A DNA stretch of 64,000 bases, taken from positions 100,297,329 to 100,361,328 of the forward strand of contig NC_088793.1 in assembly GCF_011386835.1 (NCBI RefSeq), read 5' to 3'. Within the stretch, counting starts at the first letter, position 1, and each line of letters opens with the position of its first letter. This DNA is from Chrysemys picta bellii (Eukaryota > Chordata > Testudines > Emydidae). Below the pieces are notes generated by a model. The model was given only the letters and a program-made list of their open reading frames with translations, was not told where the DNA came from and did not search any database. Below, in pieces: positions 46,113 through 57,899 of this stretch. A program made the translations under genes and the position numbers.

Positions 46113-47109
46113 TTAAATATGGCTTTAGTTTATCTAGCATGGCAGGAAATGAGACTACATTACCTTGATAGGAAGTTACAGCTCAAGGACCAATAGTCTT
46201 GCATCTCCTAACCTCTATTCCTTGGTAACCAGAAATAGAAGTTTATGTCTTGCTATCAACTGGTGGACTCCTGAGATAACTTATCCAAGAATGAATTAGG
46301 TTTCAAGAATGAACACCATGTGTGGCACTACAGATTTGCTAATAAGCCAACTGACAACACAAAGTCTCCTAGGCTAAAAGTTCCTAAATGTTTTTTTGCT
46401 AAGCTCCCCTTAGGAAATTCACATCCTAGGCATGCTGTCCTCATAGAAGGACTCAGTTCCCTGCCTGTCTCACTCCCTTACAGCAATGGGGCAGCAAATG
46501 GGGCATGAAGGGCTGGGGTCAGGAGGGGCGTGGAAAACTACACTGAGTACTGGCCCCCCTGCTGGACACAGACCCCTCAGCACAACTTCATCTGCTTCCC
46601 CCCCTACAGGCTCTGCCTCGCAGGGGAAGCAGACAGGGCTCTGTGCCTTGGGGCCATGCCAAAGAGGTAGGGTCAGCAGGCAGCTCTATCTGGCAGAGGG
46701 CTTAGTGTAGCCTTCAGCTCCCCGCTGATAGAGTCCCCGCCACCTTCCTCTGCTGAGGAGGCCAACTGCTGGCTGAGGCAGTGGGTAGTGAGACAGGAAT
46801 AAATAAATAAAAATGATTCTACAGGTCACACCACAAAAGGACTCTTCTCATTGACCCTTCCCAATAATCCAGTCCTTCTCCTACTATTTTGTTCTCAATG
46901 TTACATTCTGCAGATTGCCCGTATAGGCTCCACAGAGCACATTTGGTAAATGCGGATTGCTTTAGTACATCAATAAGGTAAAATTTAATAAAAGACAAGT
47001 GTAAAGTACAATTAGAAAGGGGGAAAAAATCAAATTCACAAATGTTAAATGGAGAATAACTGCAATAATGTGGTAGTACTGCAGATGTAGTAGTGCAAAT
47101 GGTGTGGTA
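46113..47109. other. No recognised gene; GC-rich patch
   Basis: A moderately GC-rich patch at about 46480-46790 ends in AATAAATAAATAAAAATG. It could be a degraded transposon interior. No terminal repeats were found. Confidence 0.45.
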
Positions 47110-47621
47110 GTGCTGCAGAGAAGGATCTCAGGGATAGAGTGAATCACAAACTGAATATGAGTAATGTGATGCAGTTGTGAAAAAGGTTAACATTCCGGGG
47201 TGTATTGCCAGGAGTGTTGCAAGTAAGAAATAGTAGGTAACTGTCCCAGCTCTACTCAGCCCTGGTGAGCCCTCAGCTGGAGTACTGTGTCCAGTTCTGG
47301 ACACCACATTTTAAGGAAGATGTGGACACACTGGAGAGAGTCCAGAAGAGAGCAACAAAAATAGGTTTAGAAAACCTGAGCCATAAAGGAAAGTTAAAAA
47401 TCCTAAACCTGTTTAGTCTTGAGAAAAGATGATGGGGGTGGGGGGTGAGAGAATATGATCACTCTTCAAATACGTTAAGGGCTGTTCTAAAGAGGATAGT
47501 GATTAATTGCTTTCCATTGCCCACTGAAGGTAGGACAGTAGTAATGGACTTCATCTGCAGCAAGTGTGATTAGGTTAGATATTGGGGGGGGGGGGGGGGG
47601 AACACACACTTTCCAACTATC

Positions 47622-48976
47622 ATACTGAAAGGTGAACTGTCAGGCTGGAGGTAGGTTACTAGAGGAGTTCCTCAGGGATCTGTTTTGGGACCAATCTTTT
47701 CATTACTGACCTTGGCACAAAAAGAGTGGGAGTGTGCTAGTAAAGTTTGCGGATGACACAAAACTGGGAGGTATTGTCAATACAGAGAAGGACCGGGATA
47801 TCATACAGGAAGATCTGGATGACCTTGTAAACTGGAGTAATAGTAATAAGATAAAATTTAATAGTGAAAAATGCAAGGTCATGCATTTAGGGATTAATAA
47901 CAATAATTTTTGTTATAAGCGGGGGACTCATCAGTTGGAAGTAACAGAGGAGGAGAAGGACCTTGGAGTATTGGTTGATCGCAGGACTATGAGCCGCCAA
48001 TGTGATTATGGCCATGAAAAAAGCTAATGTGGTCTTGGGATGCATCAGGCGAGGTATTTCCAGTAGAGATAAGGAGGTACCGTTATACAAGGCACTGGTG
48101 AGACCTCATCTGGAATAACTGTGTGCAGTTCTGGTCTCTCATGTTTAAGGAGGTTGAAATCAAACTGGAACAGGTACAGAGAAGGGCTACGAGGATGACC
48201 CAAGGAATGGAAAACCTGTCTTATGAAAGAAGATTCAAAGAGCTTGGCTTGTTTAGCCTAACCAAAAGAAGGCTGAGGGGAGATATGATTGCTCTCTATA
48301 AATATATAGAAGGGATAAATACCAGGGAGGGAGGAAGAATTATTTAAACTCAGTACCAATGTGGACATAAGAACAAATGGATATAAACTGGCAGTCAGGA
48401 AGTTTAGACTTGTAATTAGATGAAGGTTTCTAACCATCAGAGGAGAAAAGTTCTGGAACAGCCTTCCAAGGGGAGCAGTGGGGACAAAAGACATATCTGG
48501 CTTCAAGACTAAGCTTGATAAATTTATGGAGGGGATGGTATATCAATTAATTGCCAAAATTAGGCTCTGATTATTAGCAGTAAATATGCCCAATGGCCTG
48601 TGATGGGATGTTAGACTGAGTGGGATCCGAGTTACTACAGAAATTTCTTTCCTTGGTCTCTGGCTGGTGAGTCTTGCCCACATGCTCAGGGTTTAGCTGA
48701 TTGCCATATTTGGCGTCGGGAAGGAATTTTCCTCCAGGGCAGATTGGTAGAGGCCCTGGGGGTTTTTCGCCTTCCTCTGCAGCGTGCAGTACGGGTCACT
48801 TGCTGGAAGATTCTCTGCACCTTGAAGTCTTTAAACCATGATTTGAGGACTTCAATAGCTCAGACATAGGTTAGGAGTTTATTACAGGAGTGGCTGGTTG
48901 AGATTCTGTGGCCTGCGTTGTGCAGGAGGTCAGATTAGATGATCATGATGGTCCCTTCTGACCTTAAAGTCTATGA
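47622..48976 (+). mobile_element. CR1 LINE inserted in an older CR1
   Basis: It begins in the reverse transcriptase (CTGTCAGGCTGGAGGTAGGTT, the region before the GVPQGS motif) and runs through the FADD box, the C-terminal domain and a long 3' UTR to GGTCCCTTCTGACCTTAAAG. It is the best-preserved CR1 coding remnant in the window and probably among the youngest CR1 copies here. Confidence 0.88.
47734..48347 (+). pseudogene. CR1 reverse-transcriptase catalytic and C-terminal remnant
   Basis: The first frame (47734-48027) carries an intact FADDTKLGG box at residues 5-13 and DLGVLVDRR at about residues 76-84. A frameshift follows near 48010. A second frame (48123-48347) carries [11 protein letters not shown] and [16 protein letters not shown], the CR1 C-terminal domain. 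Catalytic aspartates are present, but the frameshift and 5' truncation make it inactive. Confidence 0.85.
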
Positions 48977-49163
48977 GGATAGTTAAGCACTGAAATCAGC
49001 TTCCAAGGGAGGTTGCAGAATCCCTTTCATTGGAGGTTTTTAAGAAGAGGTTAGAGACACACGTCAGGGAAGGGCTAGATATACTTATCCTGCCCTCAGC
49101 CAAGGGAGGTGGACTGGATGGCTTCTCAAGGTCCCTTCCAGCCCTACATTGCCATGATTCTTT

Positions 49164-51000
49164 AAGGAGTTATATATTGATTTTTTTGTGTGCATTATCA
49201 ATAATAAAACAAAACTCTAGGGTATGCAAAACTGTTTAGTACCTCAGATTGTCTGGCTCTCCCCATGCCCACAGTGACTCTCACCACCCCTGTTGTACCA
49301 ATTGTTTCACAAGCATGACCTTTTATCCAAGCAGTTACCCACACCTCTATCTCCCTTGCAGAGGCTAGGACGCACTGTTCCCGCTCCAGGGGCACCAATA
49401 ACTGCCCCAGCTAACAATCCCAAGGTTGTCTTAAACAAAGAGGGGGTGATGGTGGTGGGTGGGTTTAAAGGATTGTTAGTACCGATGGATGTGGGGGTGG
49501 GGGGGAGAAATACATCACAATGAATACAATGCCACAATGAATGCCAGTATGGCCCTTATGTTACCTTACAAAGTAGAACCTATAGTATCTGAAATCTCAC
49601 ATGACAGGCATGACCTTGGTATCTCCCATAGATACAAAAACATAACTGTTTTTGCCAGTGTAGACGATTCCTCATAAAAAGTCTGTATCCCAGGAAAACT
49701 GGAGATCTTGAAGATATATTTTATGAGTTTTGTCAATTCAAATGTCAAATCACAACTAACGTTTGGGATCACATACAGGTCTAGACTAGAAAATGATGTA
49801 AAGTACACCGTAATTACAATCCTTCCCAAAATTCAAAAGGACTCTGGGTCCTCAAATATAAATGAATTCTGGATAATATTCTTTAGCTACCTATTCCAAA
49901 TGGGGGGGTGGGGAGAGAAGAGAGCGCGAGAGAGAGAGAGACAGACTTAGGATGAGAGAGAAATGGTCCTCAAAATATCTCTCCTCCATATATTGCTTAA
50001 TGTTCTTAATGATTCCCTAGACACCTCTGAAGCAAACCCTTGGTAAATATTGTTTGGATAACCTTAGCTACCTTTTTATTGCTCCACATATACCACAGTG
50101 GAAATTAGCTATAAAGTCAGGTAGAACATAAAACAAGACAAACTGGGTTTACTAGTGATAAATAGTATGTGCACAACTATTAATGCAAATATATAAGAGC
50201 AGTGTCCAGGACACACTTGTCTTCAATGGCTAAAGAATTCTCCCCCCGTCCCCTCCAAAAAAAACAATGAGGAAAGTGCCTTTGGGAAGGTATAGCTTCA
50301 AATAGACTATGGCTGGGTTGTGCCCCAATCTGGGGAGTTTATTTACTTTCTAATTATGATAAATTATTTTACTTTGTCACAATATTGACTCTTGGGAAAA
50401 GAACCTGCTGACAGACTTTTCTGCAGTCATTCCCAGCAGCTCAGACAACAGTGTTTTGTTTTTTAAAATGGGTATTTAAAATTAACATAAAACTGTTCAT
50501 TATAAAGTCACAGTAGAGTTACTGCTGAGGCAACTGAATGAGAATAAATAAGTATTTTACATTTTCTGCTAAAATTAGATTCACTATGAAGTATGTATTT
50601 TATTAAAACTATCTGGGTGTGCCTCAGGATGTCGTCTTCTTTAGTTAAGCTTAGAATTACTGTAAAAATAGTCTGGAAAGCATTCCCTTCTCTCTAGTAT
50701 TGCCACTCCCTTTATAGCGACACTCAATCCTAACTTAGTGGAACTCATTTCATTAATTATCTGCATTCTACACAGCCTCAAGCTAGTCAATACATGCTGC
50801 CAAAAACTCTTGTTTAACACCTACACTCTTCAGACTCAATGTAACAGCCTCCCACTGCTCTTGGAAGCTATTGTTCACCTGCACTTTTCAGCCAGAAACT
50901 CAGTCTTAAGAATCTATTAAACAAGACCTCATGGTTGTAACTAAGGACAACCACCTCGGAGAAAATTTCCAGGACTAAATATAGAGATATACTTATCTCA
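49164..51000. other. No recognised gene
   Basis: AT-rich unique-looking DNA with a short GA repeat at 49925-49941. Nothing else recognised. Confidence 0.55.
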
Positions 51001-51165
51001 GAGCTGGAAGGGACCCTGAAAGGCCATCAAGTCCAGCCCCCTGCCTTCACTAGCAGGACCACATACTGATTTTGCCCCAGATCCTTAAGTGGTTCCCTCA
51101 AGGATTGAGCTCACAACCCTAGGTTTAGCAGGCGAATTCTCAAACCACTGAGCCATCCCTCCCCC
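51001..51165 (-). mobile_element. tRNA-derived SINE with CR1-like tail, minus strand
   Basis: On the minus strand the head reads GGATGGCTCAGTGGTTTGAG (A-box region) and GGTTGTGAGCTCAATCC (B-box region, complement of 51102-51118), like a tRNA gene promoter. The body contains GATCTGGGGCAAAATCAG. The tail ends GTCCCTTCCAGCTCT, like a CR1 3' end. Turtle SINEs of this build are known to be mobilised by CR1. It is diverged, with C run at the head. Confidence 0.82.
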
Positions 51166-52625
51166 CAGGGTTACCATATACAGTATTCTCTTGTCTTTCT
51201 TCATACAAGATTAAAAGGAAGGCTTGCACAAGAGAGCTGTCAGTTCCCCACTCTAGTATACATTTTTGCAATTAGGAAGACTCCTTTATAAGAAAGTCTA
51301 GGGAAAAGTTCAGGCTGATGGGCTAAAGGAGAAGAGCAGAGAGTGTTAACATTTTCTTAAAACTTGGAGGCCATGTGAGTAACAGAACAGATTTCAGTTG
51401 AAGGAATCACCCAGTCTTTGGAATTTGCTAGCCTTAACAGTCCAGAACCTGAGCATAGTATCTTTCAGGATACAGTGCACTTGCATTCTTGTTTTGAATT
51501 TTCTCTAATTAAAGCACCTAGATGCTATAGCTATCTGCACTAGAAATTAGTGAAATAACTTTTAAATACCATTAAACCTGTTCTCTAGCAGTACTGCATA
51601 CAGAGTCACCTGCCATAATATTAAATCCAGTTTATTTCTAACTTTTCTGGAATCTTGTTCAACTTCATTGGAAAACTCCTATAATCACATCATCAGGGAG
51701 CCTGGCAGAAAACAATGCACCAAGGTTATTCCTAGCTTTTTCACCAGAAATTGAAAATTCTTTTTTACAGTGGGATTGGTTCCTTAATCTTTTGGATCAT
51801 TGAAGAAATTTCTCTAAGGGAAAGAAGAACTCCACAGTTCCCAGGATACTACTTTGTACCACAGAAACCTGTATGAGCCCCAAACCTTTTGAAGAAAGTG
51901 GGTATTTTGCCTTCAGTAGCTAACTAGGCTTCCTTCATCACTTCTTCTAACTTGGGTTGAAAGAGAAGACCACCACCTTCTTGATATCTTTGAGCTTTTA
52001 ACTGGGGGTCAGTTACTTCTCCCCTTGTGCCCCTTGCCTTCATTTAGAAGTTTCAAAAGCCCTAATCAAGGCATTCAGTTTATCCATGTTGAAGTGCTTG
52101 TGGGATTTAGGACTCTCCAGCAGGAGGAAGATTTCCATTAAGTTCTATGGGGATTTGCCCTTTTGCCTTTTCTTCTGCTCATTCTGCCCGCATTACCTTT
52201 AAAATCCTCTGAGGCAGAGGATGGGGAATTCACCATCAGCATCTCATGTCTTAACAGGACGTACTTTTTATTTGTTAAGTCTTTTCAGTCCAAGTAGATA
52301 ATAAAGGATCTCCAGCAAGTTGCGTTTCTTTTCCATGTCATGCTGTACTCCATTCTAATCTACCGAGATGCAGAAGACTAGAATGTTTCCACTATAAAGA
52401 TTACAAGGTCTCCACTAAGTGGGAGAAGTTTTACATTAACTGGCCCATCTTCCTGTCCTCAGCTGACAGAATGGATTGAATCTGGATTAATGAATTTCTG
52501 CTTATCAGTTCTACCACTATTCTATATGAATCACTTAAATCTGCAGATGGCCTGTCATCAAGAAATCTTTAGGGAAGTTCTTTGTGTGTTGCAAAAGCAG
52601 CTATTTAAAAAGGAAGGCTGAAGTC
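51166..52625. other. Unclassified sequence
   Basis: No host gene recognised. The stretch at 51780-52400 has a less AT-rich, coding-like texture but gives only frames broken by stops on both strands; I could not assign it to any family. Confidence 0.4.
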
Positions 52626-52925
52626 CAGACATGGAGGCCTGGATGCACAGAGCGACTTAGGCATCACAACACTTAACTTTGTGGGAGGGGGGGTTGGAAC
52701 CTCAGGAAGTCACTGAAACACCAACAACGGGATCCAAAAAGCCTGAGTTAGGCACCTACACTCTCTATACAATGAATAGGGAGACAAGCAACTCTGAGCA
52801 GGATTCAGAAAAGCCAGCATGCTAAACTGTGAGCTACCCAAGGTAGTCAAAAAGAGGTGCATGTCCTAAACCATGCCAGGCTGCAAGGAGGTGCCCGTAT
52901 TTGTTTACAATCCACAGCCTGGAAT
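52626..52925. mobile_element. Diverged copy of the 28.0-31.5 kb inverted-repeat element
   Basis: CCTGGATGCACAGAGCGACTTAGGCATCACAACAC-like sequence matches the left end at 28015-28060, and CAGCATGCTAAACTGTGAG matches the internal block near 30460. The right terminal repeat is not found, so the copy is partial. Confidence 0.6.
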
Positions 52926-55900
52926 CCCCCTCCTGAAGTAAGGCAGTTTAGCAGTCTACAAAACCACCTCCCTTATAACCTTTAATCCAGTGGGTGCCTC
53001 CAGTTCAATTTTCCCCTCTGTGCAAATCACTTCTCAGGCAGAGTGGAGAATGCAAAACACAAAAGAGATCTGCTTCTTTGTGACTGCAGATAGCAAGCCT
53101 GAATCCTAGTGAGGATTGCCTGTATGTAGTTTGCAGCCTATGCTTCAAGGACCAGGATGCATGTACATTTTGTAAATAAAGAATATGAAGAAAATACCCG
53201 ACTCTGCTTCACCAATTTCTATTCCAAACAGGAAACATACCTGCAAGGCCCCAAACATCTGCCTGTTACGCTTGACAGTAATTTACAGAATCTATCCACT
53301 TATACAACTCATGTTAGACCGCAGGGTTACAAAACCCGTATGTGGCTATTGAGGTACATCAGTACATATTAAAGCCATTTTCTCTTTAAGATTTTGCAAT
53401 ACCCTTTAAATGTAGATCTTATGGTTCTGAACAGAACACTTCACTGTTCATTGTTAGCATAAGAATTCCTTCACGTATTTAGAAACTGCCATATGTCAAT
53501 TAACTGGTTAGCCTACTGTACAGATAGGTTTATTATTATTAAAGAACCATTTTAAGGCAATTAAGCAAGCTAATTCAAAGCATTTTGGAATCTTTAAAAT
53601 ACCATACTCTTCATCTTACTATGTGGTGTTATTTGAGCTTTAAAAACAAACAAATAAAAACAACATTTTAAAAACAAAAAAGCAGCTTCTCTCAAACTGT
53701 CACCAACAGGGGTATTTAGGAACCCTTCCTGAAAGAGCTTACAAAAAATACATTACAACCTGAGTCATTAGGTAAAGAGACTTCAATGATGACATTTTTA
53801 ATAAGTTGAAAGACAACTGAAAATATCAACATATACCAATGACAGAAGTTTACACTCCCATTGGAATATTGCAAATAGATTCTCAACTGACTATTGGCTA
53901 GAAGGTAAACACCTCCTGCCTGTTCTCCACCCATTACCTCAAGGCCACAGAGACGAAACATTTGGCAAATAAAGAAGCTCCAACAATGAATGCAGCTATT
54001 TAGTAGTGATTAACAGTGCCTGAATCTGCCAAGTGTCATGGCCAAAGGGCTGGTATGGTTCTGAATGTGGAATTACATCAGCAGCAAAGGAAGGGTCAGA
54101 TATTTTAGATACTAAATGCAAACAAATTAAAACTAGAATCTTGCTAAAAAAACAAGCATTATAAATCTTATTGAAAAGATTACACAGTAAATGTCAGACT
54201 ACTTAATTTTCACTATGACATCAGGCTGATTAAACCTGCCTTTAACTGATACAGCAACATGTTTTTCCATATTACATGCACAATTCTCATTTAAAGTCAT
54301 TTGCAAGGATATAGTGGTTTGCCAACTTTTCAGTGCAATGCACTAAATATGCATTTCACTGCATTTTTAAAATTAAACAAGTAATGGTTGAATGGCAAGG
54401 AAATAATGTGAACACTTTTGTTGTTGCTATTAACAGAAATCTAATATAAGTGATTATCTTACTACCTAGCCCATCCAGATCACAGTAACTAGTTTTATTA
54501 AAGTCATCCATGATTACAAAAAGAGACTGGACAGTCACTAGTGAAATTACACCAGGTCTCAGGAATAAAACCCAGGACCTTTGCTTCCAATAATTTGAGG
54601 TAAAGGAGAATCTTTATGAGCTGTTGTATTGTGGCTTACCTTTGCAAGCCAGCCCCTGGAGGGTTGTTGCATATACTTTGATGGATCCAATATTCTACGC
54701 AGAATATACACAGACAAATGTATCACTAGTTAGTATATTACAACTTAGAGAACAGAATGCCTTTTCTTTAAAGAGCGCATTACAACAGCGCCTGCCCCAT
54801 CAAAAAACCACCACAAAGTTATCAGCAGACTACTGACATTGTTCACAACGCCTTGTTGCTAGGAAGTCTGAGATTTTACTAAACCTATAGTGGTGGAACA
54901 GAACTGTGAGGGAATAACTATTCTAAACTCAACAGAAAAATCTCTATTTTCAAACTTAAGAGATGCAAAATCTTTTCATTCTTTCAAGACACCAAATACC
55001 TTACATATCTGTTAAATGTTATCATTTGGGGACTCTTTAGGCTCTCTTCTTCAGACTGCTTGAACAACTGAACTCTTTTCTGTTGGCACAACTTCATTTC
55101 TATTCTGAGGTGTAACATAATTTGTCCTGTTAGTCCACTTTTTTGGAAGACAAAAAGTATGTTTTATACACAAATCAAGGCCATTCCTCTTTTCTTGCTG
55201 CAAACTGAAAGACCCACATTTGAGACCAGATTCCAGACCCCATATTCCAGACTAATGGAGATCCGATTACTTTTTCAGAGGAAATAGAGCCAACAATTCA
55301 TTATCAGCAAGCCCTCTAGCCAATTAACTAAAACTGAAATTGGTGACATTAGCTTGAAAGACTAGAAAACAATACCAGGCTGCAAAGCTAACAGGAGAAA
55401 GGAGAAGACAAAGAAATACACAGAAGGTCCCACTTCATTTCAGGTGGAATCTTCAATTTCTTTAGCATTGTAGTAACAAAAACTTCCTGGATTTCAGCTG
55501 TGAAATGAAAGTGGGAGACAAGACCCATCTTCAGACAAATTGACTGGTTTTATTAATGAACTTTTTAAGGATTGCCATGTATCAGTGTACTAAATTAAAA
55601 AACTCCATCCAGAACCACCTCCTTAAAATGATCCGAAGATGCTGTTCAAAACCCAAGAGTCTACATAATTATTTAACATTTGAAATCAGCAGATCTGCTT
55701 CCTCAAAGTCTGCATCACAAAACAAAAAAGTTTAATTAACAGGAGAGAAGGCATCTTTAATTATTCCATCAAGGATAATCTGACAGTTAAAACCAAACTA
55801 TATGTAATGTTCATATTCCAGTTCTACATTCTTCATCATCCTCAAAATTAAGAAAGGTCAAAGAAAGTATCTTTGAATGTTTTTAAAATATCCTTTAATC

Positions 55901-56230
55901 TGTTATCCAGACATTTTAAAGTATACTTTCCATACACTAAATCATTGCTGGAAGTAGGATTTTGAAAGAAGCATTTTACACAAGTCCATTATCTAGTTCT
56001 CCCCTGTATGCATCACGAAGTCTCACTGGAAAGACATCTTGTACACAGATATATACTTCAAGTGTTTATCAGAACTGCTTAAGTTTTTCCTTAAGTTTTA
56101 AGCACAAGAGAGTTTGTTTTATCTAAACGCTCTCATTTACAGCATTTTGAATGTCAAAACCTTACTTTAGACTAGTATGACTTAGTGTGGAGATAATGAT
56201 TTAAAGGAAGATTCAGAAAGACACAGGAGT
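52926..56230. other. No recognised gene
   Basis: About 3.3 kb of AT-rich DNA. No domain, RNA gene or known repeat recognised. Confidence 0.5.
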
Positions 56231-56445
56231 TTTAGGACTGGTCTACACTGGCATTTTACAGCGCTGCAACTTTCTCACTCACAGGTGTGAAAAAACACCC
56301 CTCCCTCCCCCGAGTGCTGCAAGTTTCAGCGCTGTAATGTATAGACAGTGCACCAGCACTGGTAGCTACATCCCTCATGGAGGTGGGGGGTTTTTTTTAG
56401 AGCCATGACGACACAAGTCATTGCCTGTGTAGACAAGCCATTAGG
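56231..56445. mobile_element. Small fold-back (MITE-like) element
   Basis: It starts TGGTCTACACTGGCATTTTA and ends TGTGTAGACAAGCCA, imperfect inverted ends of GTCTACAC type. The interior has TTTACAGCGCTGCAACTTTC and its inverted partner CAAGTTTCAGCGCTGTAATG. No coding capacity. Confidence 0.7.
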
Positions 56446-56529
56446 TACCCACCTCCTATTTAAAGCCAATATGAGTTGAGCACTAACTCTCCTCAAAAAA
56501 CACCCTTAAAACAGAGTCTTTGCAAGTAT

Positions 56530-56782
56530 AGCTATGCCAGCAGAGTCTGCTAGTAAAGACACAGCCTAAAACAGAAGGAATTCTTCTGTAGGTACAGCTA
56601 CACCACCTCCCAGAATGACATTAGTTAAGTTGACAAAAGCACTCTTCTGTCAGCATAGCGGCATCGACAGCAGGGGTTTTGTCAGCATAGCTATTTTGTC
56701 TAAGGGTGTGTTTTTCCCCTCCCCCTCACTTCTATCCAATATAGTTATGTTGGCAAAACTTTGCAGCATAGATTAAGACTTA
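56530..56782. mobile_element. Second small fold-back element
   Basis: Internal direct and inverted blocks (GTCAGCATAGCGGCATCGAC, GTCAGCATAGCTATTTTGTC, ATAGTTATGTTGGCAAAAC) mark a fold-back-type repeat distinct from the one at 56231. It appears to end near AAGACTTAG at 56779-56787. Edges approximate. Confidence 0.55.
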
Positions 56783-57003
56783 GTTATCTCTTGGTACAAA
56801 GAGCACATAAGTTTTAGATGTAGAGCAGGCCCTAGAAAATGGGAAAACTTAAGTTGAGGGGTGCGTACTCTTTCATAGCAGGGATATTTGTCTGAACCCC
56901 AATTTGATCCAAGACTGAATTGGTCTCATTCCAAGACTCCTGAAGAGTGTTACATAAGTACAAGAGGTCATGTGGCCTAACAGTTATAAAAAGACATACT
57001 GAA

Positions 57004-57600
57004 TTTCAAGGATGAATTTTCAGGTCTGAAATTAATTGGCAGATGCTGAAAAACCTCTCTTGAGGAAGAAAGGCACCTGCTGTTTTGGAGTCCAGAAAAA
57101 AGGTCCAATGAATTTGATAGTCTGACACGAAACTAGATTTGATTTCTTTAAATTGACAATTAGTCCTGGGAAAAGATTTAGGACCATCTGAACAGAGTTT
57201 GTGACTTGAGTTTCCAAAGTTCCCCGGAACAACCAGTTGTCCAGATATGGATATACATGCATGCCCCGATGACAAATATGGGCAGCAACAACCAATAGAC
57301 ATTTTGTGCAGACTCAGCGTGCCATGGACAGATTGAATGGGAGCACTTGCTTGTCTAGCGAGTCAAGATGAACTTCTTGAGTGCTCAATGAATCTGTATA
57401 TGGAAATATACATCTTTCAAGTCAAATGTACTGAACCAGTCGATATGATCTAGAAAAGGTATGATGGAAGCGAGGGTTATCTGAAATTTGTTGCAATGAA
57501 TGTGTGCACTGAGTAATCCGAGGTCAAGAATCTGTGAAAAAAGGTTAGAGACAATCAGGAAATATGGAGAATAAAATCCTCTCTCCATGAACTAGGAAGG
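57004..57600 (-). pseudogene. DIRS-type reverse-transcriptase remnant
   Basis: The frame at 57385-57588 contains LASIIPFLDHIDWFSTFDLK and VYFHI, the DIRS reverse-transcriptase block (usually DWFAAxDLKDAYFHI). After a frameshift, the frame at 57032-57295 gives MVVAAHICHRGMHVYPYLDN followed by WL; DIRS and Ngaro elements typically have YLDDWL here, so one catalytic Asp has become Asn. KFIGPFF follows, as in the family. Inactive. Confidence 0.8.
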
Positions 57601-57899
57601 AATTACCTCTATTACACCTCATTGTAACACTGAATCTGTTATTGCATTCTATCCATCCTCATGAGAATGGTCCTGAAAAGGGACCAGGAAGAAGGGCGGG
57701 GAAGAGGAATGGTCTGGAACTGTATGGCATAACAATCCTAAATGATCTGAACAATCCATTGGTCTGTAGTTATTCCAAACCAAGTCTCCATGAAAAAAAA
57801 AAGGGCAGGGTTGTGGGGGAGGGGAGGAAAGGTAATGGATAAGTGTGATGAGTTCCTCCTCTGGAATCTTGGTCTCTGCCTACTCTACTCAAAAGAAGG

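Larger units (their letters stand above)
47110..49163 (+). mobile_element. CR1 LINE interrupted by another CR1
   Basis: The outer CR1 occupies 47110-47621 and 48977-49163. The left part contains CTGGAGTACTGTGTCCAGTT and TTGAGAAAAGATG blocks; the right part resumes with TTAAGCACTGAAATCAGCTT and ends CAAGGTCCCTTCCAGCCCTA, the CR1 3' end. A G17 run lies at 47584-47600. The inner CR1 is 47622-48976. Confidence 0.82.

Noticed and set aside
51102..51160. tRNA gene
   Set aside because: A and B boxes are present but the sequence cannot form a tRNA cloverleaf by eye and is joined to a CR1-like tail; it is a SINE head.
51170..51181. GGGTTACCATAT as the end of a hAT like 12499-13112
   Set aside because: No partner inverted end or TSD was found nearby, so it is likely a chance match or an isolated remnant.
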